A DNA stretch of 64,000 nucleotides, taken from the NCBI GenBank assembly GCA_030159075.1, contig BROG01000127.1:1117501-1181500 (forward strand), written 5' to 3'. Positions within the stretch are counted from its first letter, which is position 1. Each line of letters begins with the position of its first letter. A program made the translations under genes and the position numbers. The notes under the pieces are model-generated. The model was not told the origin of the DNA, ran no database searches, and saw only the letters and a list, made by a program, of their open reading frames with translations. Shown here one piece after another: positions 62,501 to 64,000 of this stretch. Source of the DNA: Atrina japonica (Eukaryota > Mollusca > Bivalvia > Pterioida > Pinnidae).

Positions 62501-63551
62501 ATACCCTCGGGGACTCAAACGGTCAACCAGCAGTGGCAACGACCAAGTGGTTATAAATATTATAAACATAATACCAAAGTTAAAATGCTCAAGACGATCG
62601 TTTCTGTCAATTAGACTTCGTCAGTTGAGCTTCAATTCAAAATGTATGTTTATTTTATAAAGAGAAAGTGGTATCATACAAGGACAAATAACAAATCTAA
62701 AAGTATAGCCGAAATCCGTCTAAGAGTGTACACTTAATGGCTAATGTTGTGTGGTAGTAGATCGTATATAAGGGTAGGTGTAGTAGTATTATGGATATAC
62801 AAAAATGTTCATCAAATCAGCGAGTTTTATGAGTAGAATTAGCGGAAATAGAAGCCCAGCCCAGTATATAAAGTTGTAGAATATGTACTACTGAATAATC
62901 AATCTAATTAAACCACTCACTGCTACGTTTTCTGACATGTCGTAAAGATTACATAATGAAACCTGTTATGGTTCACATACGAGTGACCTCGTAGATGTCT
63001 CTTGTTTGACCAATGAAAATTGCGACTTACGCGATCTTGAAAGTTTATCGAAAGGTAAAGGGAGAAAAAAATCGGTTTTTAATTAGACTGCAACTATATG
63101 TGAGTAGAACCCAATTTATACATTAATTTTAGTCAAAATATTTTGTTTTTCAAGCTTTTCTTTGAAGACAAAAGAAGTGTTAGGGCAAATAATAGATTCG
63201 GATATCCATGCGGTATGTGTATACAGATCACCACACATCAAATCTAAATGTGAATTAAAAGAGGTTAATCAATATCCTATCTTTGAGACCCTCGAGGACA
63301 AATAGCAGTAGAAAGTTTGACTTTTCCCGCATGTCGTGTTTAAGTGATGTTGAAGCAGGTACAAATGGGATAAGGGGCAGGAAAATAATTTAATGATGTT
63401 GCATTTTTTGAAATAAAAATATTCATCGTACTTACTCTAGGAGCTGGTGGTTATGCCGATAACAAAAGTGGAGCAGTCTCCACAACTGGACACGGGGAAT
63501 CAATTATCAAAGTATGTCTTGCAAGACAAATTACTCATCTTATAGAACAAG
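58044..63551 (+). CDS. ASRGL1: Isoaspartyl peptidase/L-asparaginase (Ntn hydrolase), exons 1-5, 3' end missing
   Basis: Exons 58044-58236, 59806-59948, 60683-60843, 61253-61380 and 63441-63551 join in phase and encode 245 residues. Exon 1 starts with ATG and contains VIVIHGGAW. Exon 2 has [16 protein letters not shown] and [14 protein letters not shown]. Exon 3 has [11 protein letters not shown]. Exon 4 has [20 protein letters not shown] with the predicted nucleophile Thr173, and [10 protein letters not shown]. Exon 5 has [20 protein letters not shown]. The enzyme is made as a precursor, cleaves itself before the Thr, and hydrolyses L-asparagine and isoaspartyl dipeptides. The human protein has 308 residues, so about 60 residues lie beyond the window. 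Exon 2 uses the donor GTCGTA, which is not strong. No signal peptide, as expected for the cytosolic type. All motifs are intact. Confidence 0.94.
59542..59690. repeat. (TA)n/(TG)n compound microsatellite in asparaginase intron 1
   Basis: TA dinucleotides to 59585, then TG-rich variants (TGTGTGTATG, GTGTGAATG). It lies about 115 bp before exon 2. Confidence 0.96.
60050..60310 (+). repeat. Dispersed repeat family B, copy 4, followed by family A copy
   Basis: GACTTCATCAGTTGATCTCG and CAGCTGGTACC match family B. At 60455-60540 a family A copy (GGACAAACACGGACCTCTG) follows. Both lie in asparaginase intron 2. Confidence 0.6.
61437..62140. repeat. 55-bp minisatellite with CACGTG in most units
   Basis: Units AGCATCATAAAATATATTCA, GCACGTGGATATAATGATAC, CTAAAACTAGTTATC, with an optional extra ATATTCAACACGTGGATG. 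About twelve copies lie in asparaginase intron 4, starting about 57 bp after exon 4. Each good unit contains the E-box CACGTG. Confidence 0.96.
62215..62735 (+). repeat. Dispersed repeat family B, copies 5 and 6 in tandem
   Basis: Two neighbouring copies share ATTATAAACATAATACCAAA, CTCAAGACGATCG, GTGGTATCATACAAGGACAA and AGCCGAAATCCGTCTAAGAG. Confidence 0.75.
62975..63110. repeat. Dispersed repeat C, related to the left edge of the window
   Basis: The reverse complement of about 62980-63045 (AAGATCGCGTAAGTCGC, CTACGAGGTCAC) matches 62-125, while ATCGGTTTTTAATTAGA(C/T)TGCA at 63072 matches 194-214 in direct orientation. Confidence 0.6.
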
Positions 63552-64000
63552 GTAAGAATAGATAAAAAGATCATATTTGGCATGATTGTCAGTGATTTAA
63601 TGTATAGGTTTACAAGAAGTTTAAATATATTTCGTTATTTATCAAAATCTTTCTGATATATGTAGGTACGCTTGCTGTCCATTCATTTTAATTGTCAACA
63701 ATTAGCATTCCGGTACAACAACCCTAGCTTTGTGGTTGAATAATGTTTTACATTATATTTATAAAGTATCAGATCAAACTCAGTATATTTAAAGTCAATA
63801 AATGATCTCTGATGATACTATTTTTTTTTCAAAACTTTCACCATGGGGTCTAACTTCGAGAAATGAACAGCAATAAATTTCGTTCATTTCATAAATGTTA
63901 CATTTCATTAATCCCAGACTGCGGAAATTAAACAAAATAGAATGTTCAAAATCATAGATCGGATATGAATCATTAGTACCAAATAAGTTTAACAGGTGCT

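Overview
This is animal nuclear DNA: AT-rich, with long introns bounded by GT-AG sites, dense (TA)n/(CA)n microsatellites, minisatellites inside introns, tRNA-derived SINEs, Tc1-type MITEs, and decayed LINE and Ty3/gypsy copies. The repeat types (a tRNA-headed SINE present three times, a Polinton) suit a mollusc, perhaps a bivalve, but no sequence here fixes the species.

Layout. (1) 1-10.2 kb: a minus-strand secreted-protein gene (three supported exons, 10156 to 2009, probably continuing off the left edge) mixed with retroelement fragments. (2) 14.4-34.4 kb: a complete 17-exon leishmanolysin-like (M8) zinc metallopeptidase gene on the minus strand. The phases close exactly to 690 residues, with a signal peptide, a furin-type site, HEILHALGF and a C-terminal membrane segment. 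Its introns hold several minisatellites, a Tc1 element, MITEs and SINEs. (3) 35.5-38.5 kb: a 64-bp minisatellite, then a two-exon plus-strand gene for a GON7-like KEOPS subunit. (4) 40649-53555: a 12.9-kb Polinton/Maverick with a 6-bp target duplication (AACGTG), terminal inverted repeats of about 0.6-0.7 kb, and a compact minus-strand cassette: packaging ATPase, Lys-rich zinc-finger protein, two conserved-looking small proteins, integrase with chromodomain, two-helix membrane protein, basic protein, major capsid protein, adenain-type protease and two small ORFs. (5) 58.0 kb to the right edge: the first five exons of an isoaspartyl peptidase/L-asparaginase (ASRGL1-type) gene on the plus strand.

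The Polinton is the most unusual object. I find no protein-primed DNA polymerase B in it. It carries two diverged copies of one small Pro-rich/coiled-coil gene, one beside each terminal repeat and both facing outward. Its terminal repeats combine a foldback with CRE, ETS, CCAAT and YY1-type sites. A further 33-bp inverted repeat flanks it outside the target duplication. Capsid, ATPase, integrase and zinc-finger genes are frameshifted, while protease and most small genes are open.

A second theme is in the metallopeptidase gene. Several of its minisatellites appear to be amplified copies of the gene's own exon-intron junctions, so its introns contain many splice-site-like sequences.
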